Source: Acidimicrobiales bacterium
Lineage (GTDB): Bacteria > Actinomycetota > Acidimicrobiia > Acidimicrobiales > AC-14
Assembly (NCBI GenBank): GCA_025463925.1
Contig: JAODBK010000015.1
Span: 33,029 to 97,028, forward strand
Length of the DNA stretch: 64,000 nt
Direction of reading: 5' to 3'
Below, in pieces: positions 1 to 7,713 of this stretch; the stretch's first letter is position 1, and every line of letters starts with the position of its first letter. The position numbers and the translations under genes are program-made. The notes under the pieces were generated by a model. It ran no database searches. It was not told the DNA's origin and saw nothing but the letters and a program-made list of their open reading frames with translations.

Positions 1-906
1 GTCGGCGAGCTCGACCGGCTCGGACAACGCCAGGTCGTACGACACCTTGCGGATCGCCTGCACCGGGTTGGCCAACGACAGGTTGATGTCACCGAAGAAG
101 TCGTCCTCGATCATCGAGAGCACGATGGCCGTCGTGCCGAGCTTGAGGTACGTCGCGACCTCGCAGAGGTTGGCGTCGCCCACGATGACGTGGAGCCGCC
201 GGTACTTCTGCGCGTCGGCGTGCGGCTCGTCGCGGGTGTTGACGATCGGTCGCTTCAACGTCGTCTCGAGGCCGACCTCCTCCTCGAAGAAGTCAGCCCG
301 CTGGCTCAGCTGGAAGTGCACGCCGGCGGTGGAGGACGACGGCGCCTCCGACCCCACCTTGCCGGCGCCGCAGTACACCTGCCGCGTCACGAAGTGCGGC
401 AGCACGTACTGCACGATCTTGGCGAACGGCACCGAGCGGTCCATGAGGTAGTTCTCGTGGGTGCCGTACGAGTTGCCCTTGCGGTCGGAGTTGTTCTTGT
501 AGACCACCACGTCCTGGCCGGCCGGCAGCACCTGGGCCGCGGCCTCCATCGACCGGGCCAGGATCCACTCCCCCGCCTTGTCGTACAGGACACACTGCGC
601 GGCGTCGGCGCACTCCGGCGTGGAGTACTCCGGGTGGGCGTGATCGACGTAGTACCGCGCGCCGTTGGTGAGCACCGCGTTCACCAGGTGGGTCTCCACC
701 TCCGGCGGCATCGAGCCCTCACGGGCGAAGCCGCGGGCGTCCCGGCCGGGCGACTCGTCCTCGAAGTCCCACCCGACCTTGCGGGCGAGCTGCGAGACAT
801 AGGCGTTGATCAGGAGCGAGGACGCGGTGATCGGGTTGGACTCGCCCCCGCCGCGGAGGACGATCCCGTACTCCGTCTCGATCCCGCACACCTTGCGAAT
901 GGCCAT
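1..906 (-). CDS. dop: Dop, Pup deamidase/depupylase (partial, C-terminus beyond left edge)
   Basis: Glutamine-synthetase-fold enzyme that converts Pup-Gln to Pup-Glu and removes Pup from proteins in the actinobacterial proteasome pathway. The 302 visible residues begin MAIRKVCGIETEYGIV, the family's N-terminal nucleotide and metal-binding strand, and continue through conserved blocks with AHPEYSTPE, KNNSDRKGNSYGTHENYL and STAGVHFQLSQRADF. The ATG at 906 is the first start in frame. Dop is preferred over the ligase PafA because it lies directly downstream of mpa, 46 bp away, and because of the N-terminal sequence. A TAGCTT hexamer 9 nt upstream suggests its own leaderless promoter in the mpa-dop gap. 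The C-terminal third is outside the window. Confidence 0.93.
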   Translation of the reverse strand, partial: MAIRKVCGIETEYGIVLRGGGESNPITASSLLINAYVSQLARKVGWDFEDESPGRDARGFAREGSMPPEVETHLVNAVLTNGARYYVDHAHPEYSTPECADAAQCVLYDKAGEWILARSMEAAAQVLPAGQDVVVYKNNSDRKGNSYGTHENYLMDRSVPFAKIVQYVLPHFVTRQVYCGAGKVGSEAPSSSTAGVHFQLSQRADFFEEEVGLETTLKRPIVNTRDEPHADAQKYRRLHVIVGDANLCEVATYLKLGTTAIVLSMIEDDFFGDINLSLANPVQAIRKVSYDLALSEPVELAD

Positions 907-915
907 GCCAGGTCG

Positions 916-921
916 AAGCTA
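916..921 (-). promoter_or_regulatory. Predicted -10 element of dop
   Basis: TAGCTT on the minus strand ends 9 nt before the dop ATG, with no Shine-Dalgarno between them. It matches the leaderless pattern seen throughout the window. Confidence 0.45.
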
Positions 922-952
922 CCCCGGTATGCCCGGATACACGAGCACACGG

Positions 953-2752
953 CTAGAGATATTGGCCCGTCGCGACCCGCTCGATGGATCGGCCACCCTG
1001 GGTGTCGTCGCCCTCCGACAGCAGGGTGCGGATGTAGACGATCCGCTCGCCCTTCTTGCCCGAGATCTTCGCCCAGTCGTCCGGGTTGGTGGTGTTCGGC
1101 AGGTCCTCGTGCTCCTTGTACTCCTGCCGGATCGACGCCAGCAGGTCGGCGGTGCGGATGCCCCGGCCCTCGTTGGCGATCCGCCGCTTGATGGCCAGCT
1201 TCTTGGCCCGTTGCACGATGTTCATGATCATGGCGCCGGAGGAGAAGTCCTTGAAGTAGAGGATCTCCTTGTCGCCGTTCTGGTAGGTGACCTCGAGGAA
1301 CCGGTTGACGTCGTCCTCGCGGTACATCTCCTCGACGGTGCGCTCGATCATCGACTGGACGCACTTGGCCGGGTCGCCGCCGCCCAGGTCTCGGACCTCG
1401 TCGGCGTCCAGCGGCAGGTCGGGCGTGAGGTAGCGCGAGAAGATCTGCGCCGCCTGCTCGAGCCCCGGGCGCTCGATCTTGATCTTCACGTCGAGCCGCC
1501 CCGGCCGCAGGATCGCCGGGTCGATCAGGTCCTCGCGGTTGGAGGCGCCGATGACGATGACGTTCTTCAGGGCCTCCACCCCGTCGATCTCGGCCAGCAG
1601 CTGCGGGACGATGGTGGACTCCATGTCGGAGCTGATGCCGGTGCCGCGGGTGCGGAAGAGCGAGTCCATCTCGTCGAAGAAGACGATGACGGGCATGCCT
1701 TCCTCGGACTTCTCACGAGCCCGCTGGAACACCAGCCGGATCTGCCGCTCCGTCTCCCCGACGTACTTGTTGAGCAGCTCCGGGCCCTTGATGTTGAGGA
1801 AGTAGCTCTTGGCGCCGGTGTCGCCGCTGACCTCGGCCACCTTCTTGGCCAGGCTGTTGGCCACCGCCTTGGCGATGAGCGTCTTGCCACACCCCGGCGG
1901 GCCGTACAGCAGGATCCCCTTGGGCGCCGGCAACTTGTGCTCGATGAACAGGTCGCGATGCACGAACGGCAGCTCGACCGCGTCGGTGATCTGCTCGATC
2001 TGGTTGTCGAGGCCGCCCACGTCCTCGTAGGAGATGTCCGGCACCTCCTCGAGCACCAGCTCCTCGACCTCCGGCCGCGGCAGTCGCTCGAGCAACAGGC
2101 CGGTGCGGGAGTCCATCATCAGCGTGTCGCCCGACCGGATGCGCTGGCCCATCAGGGCGTCCGAGATCTCGACGACCCGCTCCTCGTCCGCCCGGCCGAC
2201 GATGATCGCCCGCTTGCCGTCCTCGAGGACCTCCTTCATCGTGACGACCTCGCCCGAGATCTCCGGGCTGCGGGCCAGCACGACGTTGAGGGACTCGTTG
2301 AGGACGACCTCCTGGCCGCGGGTCAGGTCGTCGTCCTCGATCTCGGGGTGCAGCGCCACCCGCATCTTGCGGCCGCCCGAGAACACGTCGACCGTGCCGT
2401 CGTCGTTGCGGCCGAGGTAGGTGCCGTAGGCCGACGGGGGCTGGGTGAGCTTCTCGACCTCCTCGCGCAGCTCGGCGATGTGCTCGCGTGCCTCGCGCAA
2501 GGTGTAGGAGAGCTTCTCGTTCTGGGAGACCGCCTGGGCCAGTTGGCCCTTGGTCTCCAGCAGGCGCTCCTCGAGGGTGCGGACGCGCTTCGGGGCGTCC
2601 TGCAACTTGCGCCGCAGCTGGACGACCTCCTCCTCCAGCGTCTTCGCCTGCTCGAGCAGTGCGGCGACCTGCTGCTCGTACTCGGAGAGGCGACGTTCGT
2701 ACTCGTTGCTCGGCGCGGGGACCACCTCCTCCTCCGTTGATTGAACATACAC
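953..2752 (-). CDS. mpa: Mpa/ARC proteasome-activating AAA+ ATPase
   Basis: Hexameric unfoldase that recognises pupylated proteins and threads them into the 20S proteasome. The 599 residues have the family order: N-terminal coiled coil (about 15-100) that binds Pup, tandem OB domains (about 105-240), and an AAA+ module with Walker A GPPGCGKT, Walker [11 protein letters not shown] and an arginine-rich second region ([11 protein letters not shown]). The C-terminus ends GQYL, giving the penultimate tyrosine that docks into and opens the proteasome gate. The GTG start at 2752 gives the normal length and has a TAGCGA hexamer 9 nt upstream instead of a Shine-Dalgarno. It lies upstream of dop and divergent from the ferredoxin gene. 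Confidence 0.96.
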   Translation of the reverse strand: MYVQSTEEEVVPAPSNEYERRLSEYEQQVAALLEQAKTLEEEVVQLRRKLQDAPKRVRTLEERLLETKGQLAQAVSQNEKLSYTLREAREHIAELREEVEKLTQPPSAYGTYLGRNDDGTVDVFSGGRKMRVALHPEIEDDDLTRGQEVVLNESLNVVLARSPEISGEVVTMKEVLEDGKRAIIVGRADEERVVEISDALMGQRIRSGDTLMMDSRTGLLLERLPRPEVEELVLEEVPDISYEDVGGLDNQIEQITDAVELPFVHRDLFIEHKLPAPKGILLYGPPGCGKTLIAKAVANSLAKKVAEVSGDTGAKSYFLNIKGPELLNKYVGETERQIRLVFQRAREKSEEGMPVIVFFDEMDSLFRTRGTGISSDMESTIVPQLLAEIDGVEALKNVIVIGASNREDLIDPAILRPGRLDVKIKIERPGLEQAAQIFSRYLTPDLPLDADEVRDLGGGDPAKCVQSMIERTVEEMYREDDVNRFLEVTYQNGDKEILYFKDFSSGAMIMNIVQRAKKLAIKRRIANEGRGIRTADLLASIRQEYKEHEDLPNTTNPDDWAKISGKKGERIVYIRTLLSEGDDTQGGRSIERVATGQYL

Positions 2753-2761
2753 CGGGGATTC

Positions 2762-2767
2762 TCGCTA
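2762..2767 (-). promoter_or_regulatory. Predicted -10 element of mpa
   Basis: TAGCGA on the minus strand lies 9 nt before the mpa GTG, consistent with a leaderless mRNA. No convincing -35 was seen at 17 bp. Confidence 0.4.
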
Positions 2768-2790
2768 GCCGCGGAGCCTGAAGGTACGCG

Positions 2791-2815
2791 ATTTACCTCG
2801 CCAATACCGGGTAAA

Positions 2816-2816
<1 letters not shown>
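2791..2816. promoter_or_regulatory. Inverted repeat ATTTACC-N12-GGTAAAT, possible operator
   Basis: Two perfect 7-bp arms at 2791-2797 and 2810-2816, about two helical turns apart, form an AT-rich island in the mpa/ferredoxin intergenic region. The right arm abuts a TTGACA -35 box. The layout suits a dimeric repressor or activator site. No regulator gene adjoins it, so the binding protein is unknown. Confidence 0.35.
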
Positions 2817-3149
<333 letters not shown>

Positions 3150-3164
3150 CGCCCCGGCGTCGCC

Positions 3165-3190
3165 CGACCCCCGGCGGGCCCGCGGGGGCT
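3165..3190. terminator. GC-rich hairpin between convergent ferredoxin and marP
   Basis: CCCCC (3168-3172) pairs with GGGGG (3184-3188) around a self-complementary GC core, and is followed on the plus strand by TCTTCTC. It sits in the 60-bp gap between convergent stop codons and could end transcription from both sides. It lacks a clear U-tract, so this is inferred from position and symmetry. Confidence 0.4.
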
Positions 3191-3209
3191 CTTCTCGTGC
3201 TCGGCGCGC

Positions 3210-4379
3210 TCAGGCGGCGTTGAGGCACGGACCGGTGTCGGCGCCGACGTGCGGCTTGGCCAGCACGGCGCGCAGCTCCTCGCTGGTGAGCGCGTAGGCG
3301 GTCCCCGGGCGGTCGGGGGCGATCGCGAACGCGACCCCGATCACCGCCCCGTCGCGGTCGGCCAGCGCCCCGCCGGAATCGCCCGGGCGGAGATCGGCGG
3401 CGAGGATGAACACCTGCCGGCGGGTCTCGTGGCGGTCGTACAGGTCGCGGCCGACGGCGACGATCTGCTGGCGGATCGCGGCCGGGGAGACCGCCACGTC
3501 CTTCTGCCCGCCGGGATGGCCGAACACCGCGCCGGTCTCGCCCTCCTTGCCGTTGGCGATCGACAGCGGCGCTTCCCGCAGGCCGGGAACGGCCAGCACG
3601 GCGAGATCGCGGTCGGGGTCGAACACGACCACCGCCGCCCGGACCCGTCGCCCGGCCGGAGTGATGACGTCGGTCTGCTTCTCACCGGCGACGACGTGGG
3701 CGTTGGTCACGATGGTGTCGGCGGCGACCGCGAAACCGCTGCCGTCCTGGATCCGGCGGCACGCCACGCCCTCGACCCGCACGGTCGACTGGATCACGCG
3801 GGCCACGACGTCCGGCGGCAGTCCGGAGTCGGCGGGCGGTGGCCCGGTGTTCGGCGCCGGCCGCAGCGCGTCGAACACCTTGGGGAAGTTGTCGTTCCCG
3901 ACGAGCCGGCGCAGCGCCTGCAGGGTGTCGGGTGGGCGGAGCGGGACGTCGGCGATGGCCCGCGCGATGCGCGAGTTGCGGGCTTCGCGGGACCACCACC
4001 CGGGGACGTCGGCCATCGAAGGCAGCAGCAGCCACACCGCGACGGCGACGCCGAGGCCGCCGGCGATCGCGCCGGCGACACGGTCGGCGGTCCGGAGGGG
4101 CCCGAGCGGGATCACCTTCTGCACCGCGCCGCCGACGAGCAGCCCGAGGGCCTGACCGATGAAGGCCGCGCCGACCAGCATGCCGACGGCGACGAGCAGC
4201 CGATTGGACGGCGTGGCGTTGCGGAGGGCGTCGACCACTTGCGGGAGCAGTCGGGCACCGACGACCAGCCCCAAGGCCAGGCCGGCCCACGACGCGGCGC
4301 GCGCCAGGAGTCCCAGGCGGTACCCGCCGAGGACCGCGACGACCGCGACGGTGACGATGATCAGGTCGAGGAGGTTCAC
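3210..4379 (-). CDS. MarP-like membrane serine protease (CvpA domain plus trypsin-like domain)
   Basis: Periplasmic serine protease of 389 residues anchored by an N-terminal colicin-V-production (CvpA-like) bundle of about four membrane helices (residues 1-120). The chymotrypsin-fold domain shows His228 (VTNAHVV), Asp258 (DRDLAVL) and Ser335 (GDSGGAL). Cys207 and a C-terminal cysteine at about 385 are placed like the disulfide that tethers the active site in Mycobacterium tuberculosis MarP, which controls acid and oxidative-stress resistance. The GTG start at 4379 gives a full first helix. It is last in the run that includes ttuB, ttuA and trmI, 27 bp after trmI. Orthology with MarP is inferred from architecture. 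Confidence 0.88.
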   Translation of the reverse strand: MNLLDLIIVTVAVVAVLGGYRLGLLARAASWAGLALGLVVGARLLPQVVDALRNATPSNRLLVAVGMLVGAAFIGQALGLLVGGAVQKVIPLGPLRTADRVAGAIAGGLGVAVAVWLLLPSMADVPGWWSREARNSRIARAIADVPLRPPDTLQALRRLVGNDNFPKVFDALRPAPNTGPPPADSGLPPDVVARVIQSTVRVEGVACRRIQDGSGFAVAADTIVTNAHVVAGEKQTDVITPAGRRVRAAVVVFDPDRDLAVLAVPGLREAPLSIANGKEGETGAVFGHPGGQKDVAVSPAAIRQQIVAVGRDLYDRHETRRQVFILAADLRPGDSGGALADRDGAVIGVAFAIAPDRPGTAYALTSEELRAVLAKPHVGADTGPCLNAA

Positions 4380-4406
4380 TTCGGCGGCGGCGCCCGGTCG
4401 TCCGGC

Positions 4407-5174
4407 TCAGCCACCCAGCAACCGGGCGTGGGTGAGGAAGCCGGTGTGGGCCACCATGCGGTGGTCGGGCCGCACCGACTGGCCCTCGACGTGCCAGGAG
4501 CGCTGGAGCACCTCGATCGTCTCGGCCAACCCGAACGCGCTCTCGGCCAGCGCCTCGCGCAGCTGCGCGACCTGGCCGATGGTCGGGAGGTAGGCCACGA
4601 GGATGCCGCCGTGGTGCATCGCCGCGGCCGCGTGCTTCACCACCCGCCAGGGCTCCGGGAGGTCGAGCACGACGCGATCCAGCCCGGTGGCCTCGATGCC
4701 CTCGTAGGCGTCGCGCACCTCGACGGTGTACCGCTGGCCGTCACCGAGGAACGCCTCGACGTTGGCCCGGGCGCGGGCCGCGAAGTCGTCGCGGATCTCG
4801 TAGCCGAGGATGTCGGCGCCGGCGCGGAGCAACGTCATCGAGAGCGCGCCCGAACCGAGGCCCGACTCGAAGACGCGCGCGCCTGGGAAGACGTCGGCCA
4901 GCATCAGCAACGGCCCGAGATCCTTTGGGTAGATCACCTGCGCGCCGCGCGGCATCTTCAACACGAAGTCGGCCAGGGTCGGGCGGATGGCGACGTACCG
5001 GGCGCCACCGCTCGATCGGACGGTCGTCCCCTCCGGTCGCCCGATGAGCTCGTCGTGCTCGGTGACCCCCGAGTGGCTGTGGAACTGGCCGCCGGTCGCG
5101 AGGGTGACGAGATAGCGCCGCGCCTTCCCGTCGACCAGCATCACCTTCTCTCCCGGCGTGAACGGACGCGACAC
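4407..5174 (-). CDS. trmI: tRNA (adenine-58-N1)-methyltransferase TrmI
   Basis: SAM-dependent Rossmann methyltransferase that makes m1A58 in the T-loop of tRNA. It has 255 residues. Visible are the N-terminal beta domain, the MPRGAQVIYPKDLGPL segment typical of TrmI, SAM motif I (VFESGLGSGALSMTLL) and the catalytic-region motif VVLDLPEPW. The frame is open much further upstream, but the GTG at 5174 lies 2 nt after the ttuA stop and aligns with the N-terminus of the mycobacterial homologue (Rv2118c). It follows ttuA, which in Thermus acts on neighbouring T-loop position 54, so the operon groups two T-loop modifications. Confidence 0.92.
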   Translation of the reverse strand: MSRPFTPGEKVMLVDGKARRYLVTLATGGQFHSHSGVTEHDELIGRPEGTTVRSSGGARYVAIRPTLADFVLKMPRGAQVIYPKDLGPLLMLADVFPGARVFESGLGSGALSMTLLRAGADILGYEIRDDFAARARANVEAFLGDGQRYTVEVRDAYEGIEATGLDRVVLDLPEPWRVVKHAAAAMHHGGILVAYLPTIGQVAQLREALAESAFGLAETIEVLQRSWHVEGQSVRPDHRMVAHTGFLTHARLLGG

Positions 5175-5176
5175 GA

Positions 5177-6082
5177 CTATCTCGCGACCTTGGCGACCAG
5201 CGCGCAGAACGCGCACAGGCCGGCGTTGGTGGTCGGCGCGCCGCAACCCTCGCACGCGACCAACCGGTCCCGGCCGGCGGCGGTCTCCTCGGCGAACTTG
5301 GACGACGCCCGGTCGAGGAAGCCGAAGTAGAACGCCGCCTTGCTGCCCGGCGACTGCGCTTCGATGTCGTTGAGCGCGGCCTTGTAGCCCAGGTGCTTGT
5401 TGCCCACCGCGTTGGGGCACTCCTCGACGATGTAGTCGATGCCGGTGAGCACGCAGTACGCCGCCGTCTCGCGCTCGCCGAGCCGGATCAGCGGCTTCAC
5501 CTTGCGGGCGAACCCCTGCGCCGCCGGCAGCACCGGGAGCTGGCGGCCGAGGTAGTCGGTGTTCCAGCGCAGGACGTTGCCGAACAGCACCGCGGCCTCG
5601 TCGTCGAGGTTGTGCCCGGTCGCGACCACGTCGTAGCCGCCGTCCAGCGCCGCCTGGTTGAACAGGTGGCGCTTCGACAGGCCGCACGCCGAGCACGGGA
5701 CGCGGCGGGTGGCCGCGGCCGCGCCCGGGATGTCGAACCCGTACTCGGACGGGATGTCGACCTCGATCAGCGTGGCGCGTCGCGTCGCCGCATACGCGCG
5801 GGCCATCGCGCCCGAGTCGTCGGAGTACTCGCCGATGCCGAGCCCGAGATAGAGGCCGTCGGCGTCGACCCCCAGGTCGAGCAGGACGTCCCAGAGCGCG
5901 AGCGAGTCCTTGCCGCCCGACACCGCGACGAGCACCCGGTCCCCCGGCACCAGCATCGACCAGTCCTCGACCGCCCGCTTCACCTGTTCGCGGCAATGGC
6001 GGAGGAAGCAGTCACGGCAGAAGCCGGCGTTGTGGCGGCGGATGTCGATGACCGCCGGCTCCCGGCAGCTGCGGCACTTCAC
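5177..6082 (-). CDS. ttuA: TtuA-type tRNA 2-thiolation enzyme
   Basis: Adenylating thiotransferase of the TtcA/TtuA/Ncs6 family that replaces O2 of a tRNA uridine or ribothymidine with sulfur. The 301 residues include an N-terminal zinc finger (C3, C6, C22, C25), the PP-loop SGGKDS (55-60), C130-S-A-C133, a third cysteine C222 (EECPN) and a C-terminal zinc ribbon (CEGC, CAFC). C130/C133/C222 have the same numbering as the [4Fe-4S] ligands I recall for Thermus thermophilus TtuA. The GTG start lies 10 nt after a ubiquitin-fold sulfur-carrier gene, the partner TtuA requires. Ncs6-like U34 thiolation is the alternative, but the gene pair and T-loop neighbour trmI favour s2T54. Confidence 0.85.
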   Translation of the reverse strand: MKCRSCREPAVIDIRRHNAGFCRDCFLRHCREQVKRAVEDWSMLVPGDRVLVAVSGGKDSLALWDVLLDLGVDADGLYLGLGIGEYSDDSGAMARAYAATRRATLIEVDIPSEYGFDIPGAAAATRRVPCSACGLSKRHLFNQAALDGGYDVVATGHNLDDEAAVLFGNVLRWNTDYLGRQLPVLPAAQGFARKVKPLIRLGERETAAYCVLTGIDYIVEECPNAVGNKHLGYKAALNDIEAQSPGSKAAFYFGFLDRASSKFAEETAAGRDRLVACEGCGAPTTNAGLCAFCALVAKVAR

Positions 6083-6092
6083 GACGGTCCCG

Positions 6093-6293
6093 TCATCGGG
6101 CGCCGCCGGAGATCACGGGCCGGATCTCGACCTCGTCGTGGTCGGCCAGCGCAGCGTCGCCGGTGACGAGCGTGTCGCCGCGGATCACCAGCACCGACTC
6201 GCGGTTGAGCTGGAGGCGATCGAGCAGCGCGTGCACCCGCATCGGGCCCGGCATCTCGAGCTCGCGCCGGGGGTTGCGGAGGAGGACTTTCAC
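6093..6293 (-). CDS. TtuB/MoaD/ThiS-like sulfur carrier with a C-terminal GGAR tail
   Basis: Beta-grasp ubiquitin-fold protein of 66 residues (MKVLLRNPRRELEMPGPMRV...). It ends PVISGGAR rather than PVISGG. Proteins of this family are adenylated and thiocarboxylated on a C-terminal glycine, so the last two residues would have to be removed, as for ubiquitin precursors. The GTG start overlaps the upstream stop (GTGA), showing translational coupling; ttuA starts 10 nt after its stop. Role by context: sulfur donor for TtuA. A MoaD or ThiS role cannot be excluded from sequence, but no molybdopterin or thiamine gene is nearby. Confidence 0.78.
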   Translation of the reverse strand: MKVLLRNPRRELEMPGPMRVHALLDRLQLNRESVLVIRGDTLVTGDAALADHDEVEIRPVISGGAR

Positions 6294-6490
6294 TCGGCCA
6301 GTTTCGCGTGGGAGATGACCAGGGTCTCTCCGGGCGCCAACTCCTCGCGGTAGACGACCTTCTCCTCGCCCTTGCCCATCACCCGCTTCGCCACGTGCAG
6401 CGCGCCGGCCACGGCCATGACGTACGTCCACCCGCGGCTGCCACCGAGCAGTCCCCTGCGGAACCCGGCCCGCGCCAGCCGACGCAGCAT
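6290..6490 (-). CDS. Small unknown protein with one hydrophobic segment
   Basis: A protein of 66 residues: an Arg-rich N-terminus, a weakly hydrophobic stretch (GWTYVMAVAGALHVAKRVMG, about 20-39) and a polar C-terminal half ending ISHAKLAE. The ATG is 4 nt after the stop of the upstream membrane protein, and its stop overlaps the GTG of the sulfur-carrier gene, so it is very probably translated. I do not recognise the family. Confidence 0.65.
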   Translation of the reverse strand: MLRRLARAGFRRGLLGGSRGWTYVMAVAGALHVAKRVMGKGEEKVVYREELAPGETLVISHAKLAE

Positions 6491-6494
6491 CCCG

Positions 6495-6716
6495 TCAGAC
6501 CCGCCGGATCTCGACGACGGTGGTCTCCTTCTTGCCCTTGCGCTTGCCGAGCCAGAACACCAGGCCGACCACGACGACTGCCGCGGCCACCCCGACGTAC
6601 AGCCCCACCTGTTTCGCCTGCTGGCCGGTCTGCTCGACCTCGCCGCGCAGCTCGCGGAGCTTGGCTTCGATGTCCTCGCGCCGGATCGGCGTGTCCTGCG
6701 CCGCGACGGTGGTCAT
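6495..6716 (-). CDS. Small single-pass membrane protein
   Basis: A protein of 73 residues with a charged, probably helical N-terminal half (IRREDIEAKLRELRGEVEQT), one transmembrane helix at about 39-56 (LYVGVAAAVVVVGLVFWL) and a basic cytoplasmic tail (GKRKGKKE). It resembles the small DUF3618-like proteins that accompany holin-X-like proteins in actinomycetes. The ATG overlaps the stop of the upstream gene (ATGA). Function unknown. Confidence 0.7.
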   Translation of the reverse strand: MTTVAAQDTPIRREDIEAKLRELRGEVEQTGQQAKQVGLYVGVAAAVVVVGLVFWLGKRKGKKETTVVEIRRV

Positions 6717-7042
6717 GGGCGGGATCCCTTCTTGCGGGTGGCACGGGCCACCGCCAGCCCGGCGACCAGCCCGCAGAACACCAGCGCGATGGCGTACGGC
6801 GCCCACGTCAGGTGGCCGGTGAAGTGGTGGTCGGTCTCCGTCTGCAGCGCCCGGAGGCCGCCGAGCACGACCAGCACGAGGCCGAGTCCGAGCAGGAACG
6901 AGCCGGCGACGCCCCACGCCACGAACCGGCCGAGGCTCTTGATGGGCGCGACCGTCTCCTGCTTGAAGTAGGCGACGACCAGCTCCCACAGCTCCTGGGC
7001 GGTGACCACCACGCTCTTGCTCTGTCCGGACGGTTCGGGCAC
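6713..7042 (-). CDS. Holin-X-like (phage holin superfamily III) membrane protein
   Basis: A protein of 109 residues with two transmembrane helices (about 44-62 and 82-99) after an amphipathic segment containing ELWELVVAYFKQET, then a basic tail. This matches the small actinobacterial holin-X-like family, most members of which are chromosomal and not phage-borne. Its gene is coupled to the single-pass protein by an ATGA overlap. The GTG at 7042 is chosen as the first start after the upstream stop region, with GGGAG about 9 nt before it. Function in the envelope is not known. Confidence 0.7.
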   Translation of the reverse strand: MPEPSGQSKSVVVTAQELWELVVAYFKQETVAPIKSLGRFVAWGVAGSFLLGLGLVLVVLGGLRALQTETDHHFTGHLTWAPYAIALVFCGLVAGLAVARATRKKGSRP

Positions 7043-7092
7043 GCGGGGCTCCCAGGCGACGGCGGGGCGCTCTACCCCGACGGCCGGTGTTC

Positions 7093-7713
7093 CTACCCCC
7101 CTTGGGCGCGGCGTGCAAGCACATCCAACTCGTCGGCGAGCAACTCGCCGACGAGGCCGAGCCGGGCGTCGACGCCGTCGGTCGCGAGCACGCGCTGCGC
7201 GTCGAGTGGTCCCATCCCGGCCAGCGCGACGCACTGCGCGGCGGCGACCGCATCGTCCCCGGCCAGGTCGACGGTCGCCGCCTCGGCGGGCAGGCCGAGC
7301 TCGGTGCGCATGGCGAGGAGGCGGCGGAGCCGTTGCTCGACGTCGGCGCGGTGGGACGAGCCGGCCGGCCCGGCCGGTCCGTCGGCCAGGTCCACCACGT
7401 CGGCCTGCGGGTACGGGTCGTCGGGAAGCCAGCTCGCGACGCGCAGCCGGTTGATCCCGGCCACCGCCAGCACCCAACGCCCGTCGGGCAACTCGCGGGC
7501 TTCGATGATCCGGGCGCGCGTGCCGACGTCGAACCGGCTGTCGCCGCCGCCGACCTCGTTGCCGCGCTCGATCAGCACGACGCCGAACTCGGGTGTGCCG
7601 GTGAGGCAGTCGTGCACGAGCACGCGGTAGCGCGGCTCGAACACGTGCAGCGGCATCACCAGGCCCGGGAAGAGCACGGCGCCGAGCGGGAACATCGGCA
7701 GCCGCGTCGTCAT
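7093..7713 (-). CDS. LON substrate-binding-domain protein
   Basis: Stand-alone N-terminal domain of Lon protease (206 residues) without ATPase or peptidase parts. The signature is at the N-terminus: LPMFPLGAVLFPGLVMPLHVFEPRY, followed by GTPEFGVVLIERGNEVGGGD and a helical C-terminal half. Such proteins are widespread in actinobacteria and are presumed substrate or regulator binders. The ATG overlaps the dacB stop (ATGA), so it is translated with the carboxypeptidase gene. Confidence 0.88.
   Translation of the reverse strand: MTTRLPMFPLGAVLFPGLVMPLHVFEPRYRVLVHDCLTGTPEFGVVLIERGNEVGGGDSRFDVGTRARIIEARELPDGRWVLAVAGINRLRVASWLPDDPYPQADVVDLADGPAGPAGSSHRADVEQRLRRLLAMRTELGLPAEAATVDLAGDDAVAAAQCVALAGMGPLDAQRVLATDGVDARLGLVGELLADELDVLARRAQGG

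Noticed and set aside
806..2740. Long plus-strand open frame opposite mpa (and similar long antisense frames at 3249-5330, 13333-16323, 45301-47124 and 53829-55739)
   Set aside because: These are shadows of genes on the other strand in about 72% GC DNA: low-complexity Arg/Gly/Ala/Pro/His composition and no recognisable domain.
4407..5996. A 529-residue protein from the long frame covering trmI and part of ttuA
   Set aside because: The upstream part is out of frame with ttuA and has shadow composition; trmI starts at the GTG at 5174 directly after the ttuA stop.
6713..7042. Holin-like protein as evidence of a prophage
   Set aside because: No other phage gene is present; this small holin-X-like family is mostly chromosomal in actinobacteria.
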